A stretch of 64,000 nucleotides of DNA, taken from contig NW_006920877.1 in NCBI RefSeq assembly GCF_000417875.1, positions 350,825 through 414,824 on the forward strand, read 5' to 3'. Source of the stretch: Pseudozyma flocculosa PF-1 (Eukaryota; Basidiomycota; Ustilaginomycetes; Ustilaginales; Ustilaginaceae). The notes under the pieces are model-generated. The model did not search any database. It saw only the letters and a program-made list of their open reading frames with translations, and was not told the origin of the DNA. Positions 22,237 through 32,701 of the stretch are shown here, piece by piece; positions within the stretch are counted from its first letter, which is position 1; the number at the start of each line of letters is the position of its first letter. Position numbers and translations under genes: made by a program.

Positions 22237-24599
22237 ATGACACAACCGCAGCAGCTGCAGGGCTCCCTCGTCTGGTCGCCGCCGGCCGGCGAGTCCAACT
22301 CGATGGACGACTTCCGCGCCGTCGTCAACCAGCGCTACAACCTCGACCTGCAAGACTACCACCAACTATGGCGATGGAGCTGCGACCACCTCGACCAGTT
22401 CTGGAGCGCCGTCTGGGATCACACGGGCATCGTCGCCTCGCAGCGCGCCGACAGGGCCATCGACGACGATGCGCCCATCTACCCTCCGCCAAAGTGGTTC
22501 CCCGGCGCCAGGCTCAACTTTGCAGAGAACCTGCTGCGCTTCCGCCACTCGCAGCGCGTCGCCGTCGTCCAGTCGACCGAGGTCGACACGGTCACGGGCA
22601 AGCTCGACGAGCGCTCCATCACCTACGCCCAGCTCAACACGGCCGTCGCACGCGCCGCCCGCGCGCTGCGGGCCCGCGGCGTCGCGGTCAATGACTGCGT
22701 CGCCTCGTACTCGGCCAACAACATCGAGAACCTCGTCGCCTTTCTCGCCGCTAGCTCCATTGGCGCCGTGTGGACCAGCGCTGCCGCCGACTTCGGGCCA
22801 GAGGGGGTCCTCGAGCGGCTGCGCACCGTCCGGCCCAAGGTCATTTTCAGCGTCAACGCCGTGCGCTACAACGGCAAGGTCCACGACCACGTCGCCAAGC
22901 TGCGCGCCGTCGTCGAGGGGCTCGAAGAGGGCCGCTCGCCGGACGAGCAGCGCCTCGAGGGCGTCATCGTGGTGCCGTACGTTGCCGACGCGGCGCTCCC
23001 CGAGGCCGCCGAGGGCTGGGCCACCTGGGACGCCTTCCTGGCCGAGGGCGAGGGCGACGACTCGATCGCGTTTGAGCAGCTCGATTTCAACCACCCGCTC
23101 TGGATCCTCTTTTCCTCGGGCACGACGGGCAAGCCCAAGGCCATCACCCACCGCGCTGGCGGGATGCTCATCCAGCTCGCCAAGGAGCACCTCATCCACG
23201 GCGGCCTGCGCGAGACCGACGTCTTTTTCCAGCACACGACGACCGGCTGGATGATGTGGAATTTCCTGATCGCCGGGCTCGTCTCGGGCTGCACCATCGT
23301 CCTCTACGACGGGTCACCCCTGAAGCCCGCCAGCGTGCTGTGGGACCTGGCGGAAAAGCACGGCGTCACCACGTTTGGCACCTCGGCCGCCTACCTGGGC
23401 GCGCTGGAGAAGAGCGGTTACGTGCCCCGCGAGCACCACCAGCTCAAGGTCCGACAGGTGAGCCGCCGAGACGCGGAGGGTGCCGAGCACATCCGACTCC
23501 GGCACCGCCAACTGACGACCGCGCTCCTCTGGCAATCCTCCCCCACAGATCCTCTCGACGGGCTCCCCCCTCCGCGCCGAGCTCTACCCGTTCATCCTGG
23601 AAAAGATCGGCGCAGACATCCTCATCGGCTCCGTGACGGGCGGCACCGACCTGTGCTCGCTGTTTGCAGGCCACAACGTGGCGCTCCCGGTGCGGGCGGG
23701 CGAGATTCAGGCGCGCAACCTCGGCCTCGACATGGACGTGTTTGACGACGCGGGCGAGCCGGTGCCCGTCGGGCGCGAGGGCGACCTGGTCTGCAAGCGG
23801 CCCTTCCCAGCGCAGCCGCTCGGCTTCTGGAAGCAGCCCGAGTCCAAGTACTTTGACAGCTACTACGCCCAGTTCCCCGGCGTGTGGTACCACGGCGATT
23901 TCGTTTCGCTCTCGGAGCACGGCGGCCTCGTCATGCTCGGCCGGTCGGACGGCATCCTCAACCCCGGTGAGTGTCCCCGGGGCTTGCTGTATCCGCCGCC
24001 GCCGCCGCCGCCGCCCTGCTGACCTGCTCTGCCTCCTTCCCCCTTGAACCCCGCAGGCGGCATCCGCTTTGGCTCGAGCGAGATCTACGAGCTGCTGGAA
24101 GCGGCCGAATCGCAGGACGTGACGTCGTGCATCGCCGACTCGCTTGTCGTGGCGCTCAAGACGGCCAAGGGCGACGACGAGGTCGTGGTCCTCTTCCTCG
24201 TCCTCCAGCCCGGCTGCCCCGCCGACGCCTCGCCCGACGAGTTTGCCAAGCTCGTTAAGCAGCTCGTCGGCCTGATCCGCGCCAAGCGGAGCGCGAGGCA
24301 CTGTCCCAAGTTTGTGCGCAAGGTCACGGGCTGCCCCAAGACGTTGAACGGCAAGAGGATCGAGGTGCCCGTAAAGAAACGTGAGTGCCGCGCACCGGGG
24401 CATAGTCGCAGAGGCGCAGAGACGCTCGTCACACGTCGGCCGAAGACTGACCCATCCCCCTCGTCCGCATCGGCCACCCGCAGTCATCAACGGTGCCCCA
24501 CTCTCGACCATCAACCTCGCAACGCTGGCCAACCCAGAGGTGCTGCCAGAGTACATCGCAATAGGCGAGGAGCTGCGCGAGGAGATGAAGCGGCATTGA
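22237..24599 (+). CDS. Acetoacetyl-CoA synthetase (acetoacetate-CoA ligase)
   Basis: Four exons: 22237-23457, 23549-23966, 24057-24380 and 24484-24599; all junctions keep phase, giving 692 aa, the usual AACS length. The ANL-family AMP-binding core is LFSSGTTGKPKAITHRAGG. It is preceded by an acetyl-CoA-synthetase-type N-terminus with NFAENLL and followed by FFQHTTTGWMMWN, TFGTSAAYL, SVTGGTDLCSLFAG and the hinge motif YHGDFVSLSEHGGLVMLGR. The NGKRIEVPVKK segment holds the expected catalytic Lys near the C-terminus. The enzyme activates acetoacetate with ATP and CoA to acetoacetyl-CoA in the cytosol, feeding sterol and fatty acid synthesis or ketone and leucine breakdown. The last exon encodes LINGAPLSTINLATLANPE, typical of AACS rather than acetyl-CoA synthetase. 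Confidence 0.95.
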
Positions 24600-24748
24600 G
24601 GGCGAGCTCGCTCTGTCAGCGCGTATCCTAGTGGGCCTGTTGAACCGATACAATCGTGAATACACGGAGTCAAACAAGCTCGATCATTTCGACTGGACTG
24701 ATACAGAACAGGCCCGGATGATTGTGGGACTCTGGGAGTACTCGTCGC

Positions 24749-25923
24749 CTAGTCCCTCTCGTGTTTGCGACGCTTCGGCTTGGGCTTCGGCTTGTCGTCC
24801 AGCTCGCGCGTCCAACCCTTGCCCTTGACGTACTGGCCTGGGGGTCCTCCAAGGTTGTCCGCCTTGCTGTGGTAATAGCGTGTGCTTTTGGGCTGGACCG
24901 CGCCGTTACACCTGTAAGTCCGGCACCAGCACGGCTTGTCGGAAGGCTTCGGCTTGCGGGCCGGCTTGTCGGGTGAGTGATGCGCTCCGTGCCTGTAGAA
25001 TGTGCTGAAGGATACCAGTGAACCCTGGCAATTAGCACAGAAGCACTGCATGTCGTTGTCCTTCTTGTTCTCCTCGGTAACCTCGCCACGGCGCTTGTTG
25101 GATCTTTCGCCCGCAAAGCTGTTGTTGTGGTCCTCGTCCAGGTGGCGATTCTTGGTGAAGGGGTCCACCAGCTTTCCCCCGCATCCGTACGTTACGCACG
25201 AGCAGGGGAGTCGAGCTGGGTTTCCTCCCTCGATTGTCGGAGGAGGATTGGCTGCAGGCAGGGAGGAGAAGGGAGGTGAAGTGTCAGTGCCGTTGACGCT
25301 AAAACATCAGCGCCGTTGACGCTAAAACATCAGCCAGTGCACATGGACTCACGCAAAGGTGTGCCGGCTCCAGACAGTGCTTGACTGATCATGCGATTGA
25401 CTTCGGCCAGCCGACCAGGAAACTTCATCGTTCCGATGACCTCCTTCTCCTTGACGAGCCGGTCCACCCATGTGTCGAGCCAGCCCTGGTGCTGGGCCAG
25501 CTCTGGACCTCCTTCCCTGCTGGCCAGGTGCAGCAGGAATCCGTACCACCCATTGACGCTCTCCCTGGCCTGGACCCCCAGCAGGACCAGGGAGAGCGTC
25601 ACCAGCAGGTCACCGTCCCTTTGTGCCTGTGCCAGAGGCACAGACATCCCGGGACAGTATGTTTTGGGTAGTAGCAGCACCTGCACGTTCTGGTCGATGA
25701 GCTGGACGAAGCAGGCATACGTCCCTGTCTTCCTGGGTAGCCGGCCCTTTATTGTCCACTGCCGTCTGAGATCAAAGTACTGCTGAAGGCTAGCATCCTG
25801 ATCGCTTCTGAGGCAGATGTGCAGATCAAGGCTGTCGCCGGCCCCTTTGACATCCTTTGCCCACTTGTTGAAGACTAGGCTGGCATGGAATGTGTTGACG
25901 GTCCCCTCAGGCTTGAGGGTCAA
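24749..25923 (-). CDS. Unnamed protein with three tandem C-x-C-x2-4-C-x-G-x10-H modules (transposon-like zinc motifs)
   Basis: Two exons on the minus strand, 25923-25353 and 25251-24749, joined in phase by a 101 bp intron with a GTGAGT donor and CTGCAG acceptor; at least 357 aa. The 5' end is unresolved. The frame opens after a TGA at about 25940 and has no upstream ATG, so another exon or decay is likely. The N-terminal 190 residues form an unrecognised domain (SLDLHICLRSDQDASLQQ, TLSLVLLGVQARESVNGWYG). The second exon encodes three Cys3His modules: CSCVTYGCGGK...H, CFCANCQGS...H and CWCRTYRCNGA...H. Each has the His exactly 13 residues after the third Cys. The protein ends in a Lys/Arg-rich tail. 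Similar CxC...H motifs occur at the N-termini of fungal tnp2/CACTA or KDZ transposon proteins; this link is from memory and is tentative. A decayed copy of the first domain lies just upstream. No transposase core was found. Confidence 0.55.
25290..25335. repeat. Two tandem copies of a 23 bp unit inside an intron
   Basis: The unit beginning CCGTTGACGCTAAAACATCA starts at 25290 and again at 25313, so the period is 23 bp. It falls within the single intron of the zinc-module gene and near its donor site. It may be a small target duplication, a minisatellite seed or chance. Confidence 0.8.
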
Positions 25924-26640
25924 AAGATCATCAGGCGATCACATGCTGTGGCCTTTGTCAAAGGCTTGACAGCATCTGGCCAAGAGATCATCTGGTCCTG
26001 TACCATGATTGCCAACACAGCCTCTCATAGCAAGCAGGAAGAGGTGGTGGGGCAGCGTGGTGTTGCCACTCCTAGACACCAAAGTGGAGGCATCGCCACA
26101 AGTGCTGCTGCAACCAATGCAGGCAGACCTGGGATGTGTGCCACAGTGTTGGCAGTGCCTGGTCCAACAGCTGGCATAGTCAGCCAACATCAAAGGTGCA
26201 TGCTTGCAATATGTGGTACCCATGCTGAGCTGAGCCTGTCCATCTGCATGCAGAGCCAGCCTTGTCCAGCTCTGCCTCTCCCTCTCTGTTTGCCAGCTTC
26301 AATAGATGGCTTTACCACTGATTGGAGCCCTCACTGGCTGGAACCCCAAGCAGGACCAGGGAGAGTGTTTCAATGAGCTTGCCATCTTGTCAGGCTCTTG
26401 CAATGCTCACAGGAACACCAGGGCAGTACATGTCTGGCAGGATGGACACATTGATGGCACCATCCTTGAGCTTGAGGAAGCAGGCATGGGTGTTGGCCGT
26501 CCTGGGGACCTGGTCCTTTTTACTCCATTGCTGACACAGCCTGAGAACCTGCTGCAGGTTTGCATCCTGGTCAGTCCTGAGGGAGAGGTGCAGATCAAGG
26601 CTGTCCCTGGCTTCTAGACAGTCGGGGAGGTCCTGGTGCA
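25921..26640. other. CpG-depleted, lower-GC block
   Basis: A hand count finds five CpG dinucleotides in these 720 bases, and none at all from about 26096 to 26496, although C and G are each about a quarter of the bases. Flanking DNA is CpG-rich: the next 60 bases (26641-26700) alone hold at least five. TG and CA are correspondingly abundant. The edges are abrupt. The block covers the decayed copy and the spacer between the two copies. Confidence 0.85.
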
Positions 26641-26800
26641 GGACATCACGATCTTGAGTCTCGAGGCTGGCAGCGGATATCTGCGCAAGCTTGCCCGTCT
26701 CGCGCATCGCCTGACCAAACAGAGAGCCCACAGTCAGCCTGGTCACATCACAGAGCGAAATACGGCGCAGGACAGGCAACGTCTTCTACAGATCGCGGAC
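26225..26800 (-). pseudogene. Decayed paralogue of the N-terminal domain of the zinc-module gene
   Basis: Translated on the minus strand, 26610-26390 reads SLDLHLSLRTDQDANLQQ... and HACFLKLKDG...YCPGVPVSIARA, matching the neighbouring gene's SLDLHICLRSDQDASLQQ, YACFVQLIDQ and YCPGMSVPLAQA block for block. The copy then hits a TGA, resumes as QDGKLIETLSLVLLGVPASEGSNQW, hits a TAA, and resumes as SHLLKLANREGEAELD. It then needs a frame change to recover GWL..MDRL. Two stops plus an indel mark it as a broken copy. The segment beyond 26640 (VTRLTVGSLFGQAMRETGK) is open but lacks a usable ATG in frame; an ATG at about 26816 is followed by a TAG nine codons on. The zinc modules are not present in this copy. 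A spliced functional gene is not excluded but would need introns at positions that are coding in the intact copy. Confidence 0.65.
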
Positions 26801-26887
26801 GGGGCACGCTTTCATCTTCGCGCTGCGCGGCACTTGCCGAGCGTACGGTGATGGGATGCGAGGGAGAGGGAAACAAGTACGAGCGGC

Positions 26888-27898
26888 TCAGTGACCGCTG
26901 TTCAGGGTGAGGATGTCCTTCGAGACGATGTCGCGAGCCTTGAACGCGCTGTCAAAGGCCACGACGGGCGCGATGAGCCGAATACTATCGCGCTTGCCCC
27001 GTCTGATGGCGGCTGTGAAGGCAAAGTCGCCCAGATCAAGCCTCTTGTCGAGCGAGCCATAGATGGAAGCCTGGCCATAGGCGAGCGACTTGCGCACCTT
27101 GTCGAAAAGGGGCCCGAGCGAGGCAGTGACGCCGGTAATGCTGCTCGACTCCCAGTAGCCTTTGACGAACACGATCTGGTCGACATATCGCAGCAGATCG
27201 GGTTGCATGGCCAGGTCCGCTCGAAGGCGTGCCTTGTAGGCTTCGAGGAAGACATCCCGCTGCTCCTCGGTGGCATACCAGGCGCGATGCAGGCCGGGCA
27301 CCGAGAGGCTGTGCGCTGACTGGTAGGCACCGATCGAGGCATGCCCGAAAAGGCGCTCGCGCTCGGCGGCGTCGTCGAGCGCGCCGACGTGCAGTCCACG
27401 CTGGTCGTGCTCGCCATCCTCGGGGCTGGGAGAAGGATAGTCATGAGATTGCTCGACATTGGATGGGTCGGGTTGGCGGTAAGGCAGAGTCTGGTCGACC
27501 GGAAAAGGCTCAGAGGGCTCAGCGGTGCGATGAGGTTGTTGGTCGCTGTACGCTGGATCGATGCCCGCAAAGGCCGGTAGTTGGCCCGCTCCGGTGTCGT
27601 CCAGCCTGTTGCTCGGGCTTGCGGTGAGCTGCTGCTCGAAGGGAGCGTCGCCGTAATGGGCGAGGATTGCAGCCTCTTGGGCTCTCCAGCCTGCCACCAT
27701 GTCGTCTCCGGCCCTCCCCGCTTCGTCGCTAAGATCGGTGATCGCGTGGGCGGGATATTCTTCGTCGCTGAGCAGGTACCGCCTGATGGCGTCGAGAACC
27801 ACGCGCTCCTCGTCGGCCGCACCGCTTCCTCGGCAGCAGCAGCAGAAAACCACAGCGAAGCCGATGAGGGCAGCGCTGAGGTGTTTGAACGGCCTCAT
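26888..27898 (-). CDS. Predicted secreted protein, family unknown
   Basis: Single exon on the minus strand. The ATG at 27898 is chosen because it opens a classical signal peptide (SAALIGFAVVFCCCC, cleavage probably after GSGA); 336 aa. An upstream in-frame extension lacks that character and is treated as leader. The mature protein has an acidic, Asp/Pro/Ser-rich region (about residues 90-190), then a more structured C-terminal half: LSVPGLHRAWYATEEQRDVF, DQIVFVKGYWESSSITG and RLDLGDFAFTAAIRRGKRDS, ending LTLNSGH. Few cysteines follow the signal peptide, so it is not a small Cys-rich protein. No enzyme motif is recognised. It is divergent from another predicted secreted protein 0.7 kb away, next to transposon-like sequence. 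That setting is common for host-interaction gene clusters in smuts; the role is inference only. Confidence 0.7.
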   Translation of the reverse strand: MRPFKHLSAALIGFAVVFCCCCRGSGAADEERVVLDAIRRYLLSDEEYPAHAITDLSDEAGRAGDDMVAGWRAQEAAILAHYGDAPFEQQLTASPSNRLDDTGAGQLPAFAGIDPAYSDQQPHRTAEPSEPFPVDQTLPYRQPDPSNVEQSHDYPSPSPEDGEHDQRGLHVGALDDAAERERLFGHASIGAYQSAHSLSVPGLHRAWYATEEQRDVFLEAYKARLRADLAMQPDLLRYVDQIVFVKGYWESSSITGVTASLGPLFDKVRKSLAYGQASIYGSLDKRLDLGDFAFTAAIRRGKRDSIRLIAPVVAFDSAFKARDIVSKDILTLNSGH

Positions 27899-28597
27899 CG
27901 CAATCTGCTGTCGTCGTCGATGAGATCGAATAAGTGGTGGTCGCTGTAATGGCGCAGCAAGGGCGTCGAAGGGTGCAAGGGATGATAAGGCGGACTGGAC
28001 GAGCGTCTCCTCTTGATGGCCGCCGATGGTTGTCTCGCGGGCGACCTCGCTGCAAAGATCGCGGGGCGGGCTGCCAGGTAACGTCCAGCACTCCAACGGC
28101 ATGCAGTTTTTGGCTTGTCCTGCCGCGCCCCGAGGCACTCGGTCTGTTCCCTCCAGCGCGCCGCGTTCTGCGATGCTATTGGGCCGCCCATCCTACATGC
28201 TGTAGTGAACCGGACGCTGTGGCGCACGACCGAGGCATGCCGTTGCACGGGGCGATGCATTCGGGGCGAGCGGAATGAGATCCGCACTCCCCGCCCGGCC
28301 TATCCCGAAGTGGCAGGGAACAAAGGTGCACCGGAATGTGTCCAATGAAAAGGGGTCTATGACCGCCGGCGAGGGGTGTGTGACTCGCAAAATGCTGTTG
28401 GTGGCGTTCGGGGCTGAGCCTTGGTCCCGTCAATCACATGATCCTTCGGTGTCGATGCTGGCGACTGCTCTTTCTCTCCTTTGCCAAGGCCAAGAGGCCG
28501 AGGTTCAAGCCCATAAAGAGAACGTGTCGAACGAACTCGTCCCACCTCGGTCAGCTCTCCACTCACAGGTCGCCGACCATCCCCGCGTCCGCTCGCC
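27899..28597. promoter_or_regulatory. Divergent promoter of the secreted-protein pair
   Basis: The 699 bp lie between two outward-facing starts that both open with signal peptides. A TATA-like ATAAAGAG is present at about 28513, some 80 bp before the plus-strand ATG. Unlike the housekeeping promoters here, the interval shows few GCCAGGC words. Shared regulation of the pair is likely but not shown. Confidence 0.45.
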
Positions 28598-29988
28598 ATG
28601 AAACCGCATCCCTGCCTCCTTTGGCTGGTGCTCTTCCTCCTCGTGCCGCTCGGCAGCTCAAAGGATCCAAAGCCGGGTCGAAGATACGCCGATCTTCCTC
28701 GCCAGGCGGTGCCGGTCGAGTTTGACTGGCCCGCCTACCGCCACATGAGCGACATGGCGGCCATCAAGGATCCGCAGCAGCAGAACATCGCCATGCAGTC
28801 GCTGCACGAGTGGAAGCTCGCCGACCTCCAGCTGGCACGAGAGTTCCTGTGAGTATGATAGCGTCGCTCCCACGCCCCGGCCGTCGAGGCTGCTGAACAG
28901 GACCCGGGATCAACTCTGATAGGTCGTCGACATGGATTGCTTTGCTTGCTTCTGCCGCTCGGCACGCCCAGGAGAAAGAAGAAGCGAGCCAACCCGGCCG
29001 CTGCAGTGCTGCTGTAGGTTCCGACTGCGCTTGCCGGGTCTGAGCAAGGCGGTTCGTCCTTTGCTGATCTCCGTCATCGAACCTCCCTTCCGATCGACGA
29101 TCCAGCGATGCCGAGATTGAGCTGTCTCGGGTGATCAGCGGCATCATCCCAGGGTGAGTGAACGCCACCACTGCGCGGCTGCCGTGCGTCGCAGACATGA
29201 AGCTGAAGCCGTTCGACCACCCCCGGGGCGTCGCCAGGTTGATACACGAATGGCAGCACCTCTTCTCGATGTCCCCCCGAAGGACACTCTTTCCTATGGC
29301 GTTCTCGAGCTACTCTCAGATGATTCCGCTGCCGAAGCTCTTCCACGTCGACCGGCTCGAGGCCGCAGGGATCACCGCCGAAACCATCTACCGCGCGACG
29401 ATCTTGACGGTCAACAACATGCTCTCGTGCGTCTCGGAGATCGACTTTTGGGAGTATCGCGAGTATCTCTCGACCCAAGGAATCGAGGACACTTTTGATG
29501 TGGTGCTGCAGGAGTCCAAAGCGGTGCAGAGCATCCCCAAGACGCGCATGCTGCTGCGCCAGGCCGAGGCCGAAGCCCAGCAGCGCGCAGCAAGCAAAGC
29601 CCGCAACGTCCGAGCGAGGATCGGTCAAGTGCCATCGTCGGAGCGGAGCAGCGCCAGCGCAGCGCAGGCCGCCGTCGACCGCGAGGCGCCGGAGGCATCG
29701 AGTGCTTGGCAAGCGGCCGCCGCCCATCACCAATACCACCCCCACGACTTCGCAAGCACTTCGACCCCAGCCGGCCTCTCTGACGCCTCGGAGCTCAACA
29801 GCTTCTTTGGCTATTCGGCCGGGCACGGCGACCTCGACCCCTCCAACCCTCACGGCGTCTTTGGCCCGTCTTCATACGCGCCGACCTCGACGCAGGGCGA
29901 GTTCGGGCAGCTGCTGACGCACCAGGAGCTCGAGGGCATGGGAGAGCTGGGCCAGGCGCTCAAATCTTTTGCCCATCACGGTGCTTAG
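28598..29988 (+). CDS. Predicted secreted protein, family unknown (intron-containing)
   Basis: Exon 1 is 28598-28848 and begins with a strong signal peptide (CLLWLVLFLLVPLGSS). Exon 2 starts at 29106, after a TCCAG acceptor, and reads LDAEIELSR-VISGIIPG. The last exon ends at the TAG at 29988 and contains RLIHEWQHLFSMSPRR, KLFHVDRLEAAGITAE, SEIDFWEYREYLSTQGIED and an Ala/Gln/Arg helix. The strong GTGAGT donor at 29154 with the GTCGCAG acceptor at 29194 is out of phase by one base. A phase-correct model uses 29106-29130 and 29203-29988 (353 aa) with a weaker GTGATC donor. Either this weaker site is used or the gene carries a frameshift. No known domain was recognised. Together with the minus-strand neighbour it makes a divergent secreted pair. 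Confidence 0.6.
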
Positions 29989-32701
29989 GCGAGCGAGGGA
30001 GGGTAGCTGAGGGGGGCCCGACATATCAGCTGCCTACAGTCCCAAAGGCTCAACGCTCAAAGGTACAACGCTCCCCTGATGGCCGGCGTCGGAACGCAGT
30101 TGAAGTTCTGCACATCTGTCAGGGTGTTGTTGTCCACGCTGCCTCGTGCGCGGTGCACGGTCTTATCGAGGTCGTGACCGTCCTGCTCGCCGGCGCCGGG
30201 CGCAGTAGCTAGGCAGGCACTGCACGAGGTGCTGCCACAATCGCACATAATGTCCACGCTTACCGCTGGCGGCGGGCCACGACCAGGCCGACAGCTGCTC
30301 TCTCTTCCGATTGCGGGGCGAGGCAAAACGAGGACAGTTCCGGAGCGGCACGTTACTGTACCCGGTCGCTCCCGTGCACGTCGAGAACCGGGGTGGGAGG
30401 TGATGCCGCGGCGGAAAGACCCGCTGCGCAGCGGACGTGATTTGGTCTCGATCGAGCAGGCTTGCCGTGGGGAGAGCGGCATCTTCGGACCGAGCGAGAT
30501 GCCCCACCTTGCTTGAGCTACCGGTGGCCGGGCCCGTGTGGCAACGCTCGGGAAGGCGCGGAGCTACAGTGGCCAGGCATAATAGCGAGCCGCAGGCAAG
30601 GGTGGCCAGCTGAGCTGCACCTCGTACCTCGTGCTGCTGCTGCTGCCGCCGCTTTCCCTCCGCTGCGATGGTGCCTGAACCTTTGTGAGGTACCGTGATG
30701 CTCGACGGGGAAAAGAGCGCCCGCGGCGGAAAACGTCGGCGTGCAAGGGTACGTACACTTCGCCGTTTCCTGCCACGGAGCAGGGGCCCCGGACGAGCGT
30801 TCTGCGCGTAGCGACCCAGGTTATGACGAGAGGCGCAAAGTGGCCCTGATACCGGTCATATGTCTAGCCCAAATGATCGGTCAAAGCGTTGCCTCGACCA
30901 ATCAGGTCGACGGAGACGGCGTTGCAAGAGGCGATGGACCAACCACGTCGCGATGATTCGCCTCGTCACCGGCGACTCTGGGCAAAGCGCGGCGGACAGG
31001 CGCTGCTGCGCTGATGTACGTGCGCATGCTGCCTGCTTGCTTGCTTTTGCCGCCGCTCGCTGTGCAGCCTGCCCGACCGAGGGGATGCTTCGAGCTGGTG
31101 GCGGAATCGATGCACAACAGCCGAGCCATGCGATTCCCTCGAAGCGAAGGTAGCGGACATCGCCTACGTACAGTAGCTGCTGGGTTCGTGGGCATCTCGT
31201 GGGCGGGGTTACCGCAGGCAAAGACGGCCCGCGGCCCTAGGGGCTTTTCCGCCCTGTATCGCCGGTTCGCTCTTTGAACCTACCTGTTCCCCTTGTCGTC
31301 GGAAGACCCGGGCTACCTACCTCGAGGCAAGCCTCTCGTGAGCTGCATCATCCCGGCGCGGTCTGGTATCGAGAGGCGGCTGATGTGCTTGGACCAGAGG
31401 AACCGTCCAGTCACAGTAGTGTGTATTTAGCCAGGCAGAGATGAAGGGAGGAACGTCGTCGAGATCTGGACGCTCGTTGGAATGGAGCAAGTCCGGCTGG
31501 CAAGCAAAGGCACTGGAGTCAGAGAGAGCCGAGGGGGGCTTTCGTCGCCTCCCTCTGGTTGCCCCCCAGATGACGGGCGAAGCGAAGGAGACTCCTTCGC
31601 TGCTTTGACCACAATCGGCTCAGCCGATCTCGCGATGAGGGCCCCAGCTTGTACTGTACATACATGCGTTTTGTGCTCTCTCGAGGAGGCCCGGTCGCCC
31701 CGTTAAAGCGCAGGCACCTGCATCCCTGATGCTTGGGCTCAAAGGGATGCCGTCGTGTGACCACTGCTGCTGTACCTCCTCTTCATACCGCTTTCGCCCG
31801 CTCCTTGCGCCTTGTGGCTCCAGGCGCACGGCGAGCGCCAACAAGAGGAGGTCAAGCTGGACGAGGCTCCTTGACGGAGGAATCTCGGTTTTGCCAAATG
31901 CCCGCCGGCCGCGCCGCCGGCATCAAGCCGCTCTAGTGCCGTGCATGGCGCCTGCGCCGTTTGGCCGCCTGACGGCGCGGCTTGATCCGCCACCGCGGCC
32001 GCCTCGGCCAATCGCAGCGCCCCGACGACTCAATTTGCGGGCCCCCATCATGCAGCAACGTAAGAACGAATGCCCGGCCCTGTGCTCGCTGCTGCTGCTG
32101 CTGCTCTGCTGCTGATTGCAGCCCCAGAGTTTGGGTGCCCCACCAAATTGTCCTCGCCCACGACCGGCGTCGAGGTCGACGGGCGTAGGGAGGTGCAAGC
32201 GGGTGTCTCCGGCCTCGCAAGCGCACCCAGGGCAGAAGCAGCATGCCCTTGCATCCCGGGTGGGGCTCAGGGGAGCTTCCAGGCGCACTCAGGTGGGCGC
32301 TCACTACCGTAGCTCGTTTCATGGCAAGGCCAGCCTCGCGTCTCCTGGGCTAAGCAGGGCAAGACGGCCGGTGTACGTAGTCTGTGTGTGCTGCGCACTC
32401 TCTGCTGCCTGGCCGTCCGTCGTCTCGGTATAAAGAGACCTTCGCTTCCTACGACTCTTGCTCCTCACGTTGCCCCGCACACCTCACCATCATTTCGCCT
32501 TTTTCTCTTTGCTCTTCTTGCACCTCGCCCTTTCGTTTTCTCTTTGATCTCTTCGACACGAGCAATCCACGACCGGACCCTGCCTCTTTGGCTGCGACGA
32601 CCGCTGGACCCGCAGCCGCAGCTAGCCCTGCCCTGCTTTCCGACGCCAGGGCGCATCCGACAACAACCGTCGCTGCTTTCACCAGCTGATCGATTGCCAC
32701 G
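29989..32701. other. 2.7 kb interval without a convincing gene
   Basis: Only short competing frames are present (for example 30860-31153 plus, 31923-32322 minus). No domain, splice-supported chain or RNA gene was recognised. The last 300 bases before the transporter ATG are pyrimidine-rich on the plus strand (TTCTCTTTGCTCTTCTTG and similar), as in fungal promoters and leaders, and a TATAAAGAG at about 32430 could be its TATA element. Confidence 0.5.

Noticed and set aside
26390..26440. A GTGAGC donor in the broken copy that might make the stop intronic
   Set aside because: The same position is coding in the intact copy, no suitable acceptor restores the alignment, and a second stop and a frame change follow.
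24749..26880. A complete autonomous transposon
   Set aside because: No transposase or reverse transcriptase motif, terminal inverted repeat or target-site duplication could be found around the island.
29989..32701. Possible tRNA or small RNA genes in the gaps
   Set aside because: Searching by eye for B-box GGTTCRANNCC with an upstream A-box and cloverleaf pairing found no convincing case in this or the other gaps.
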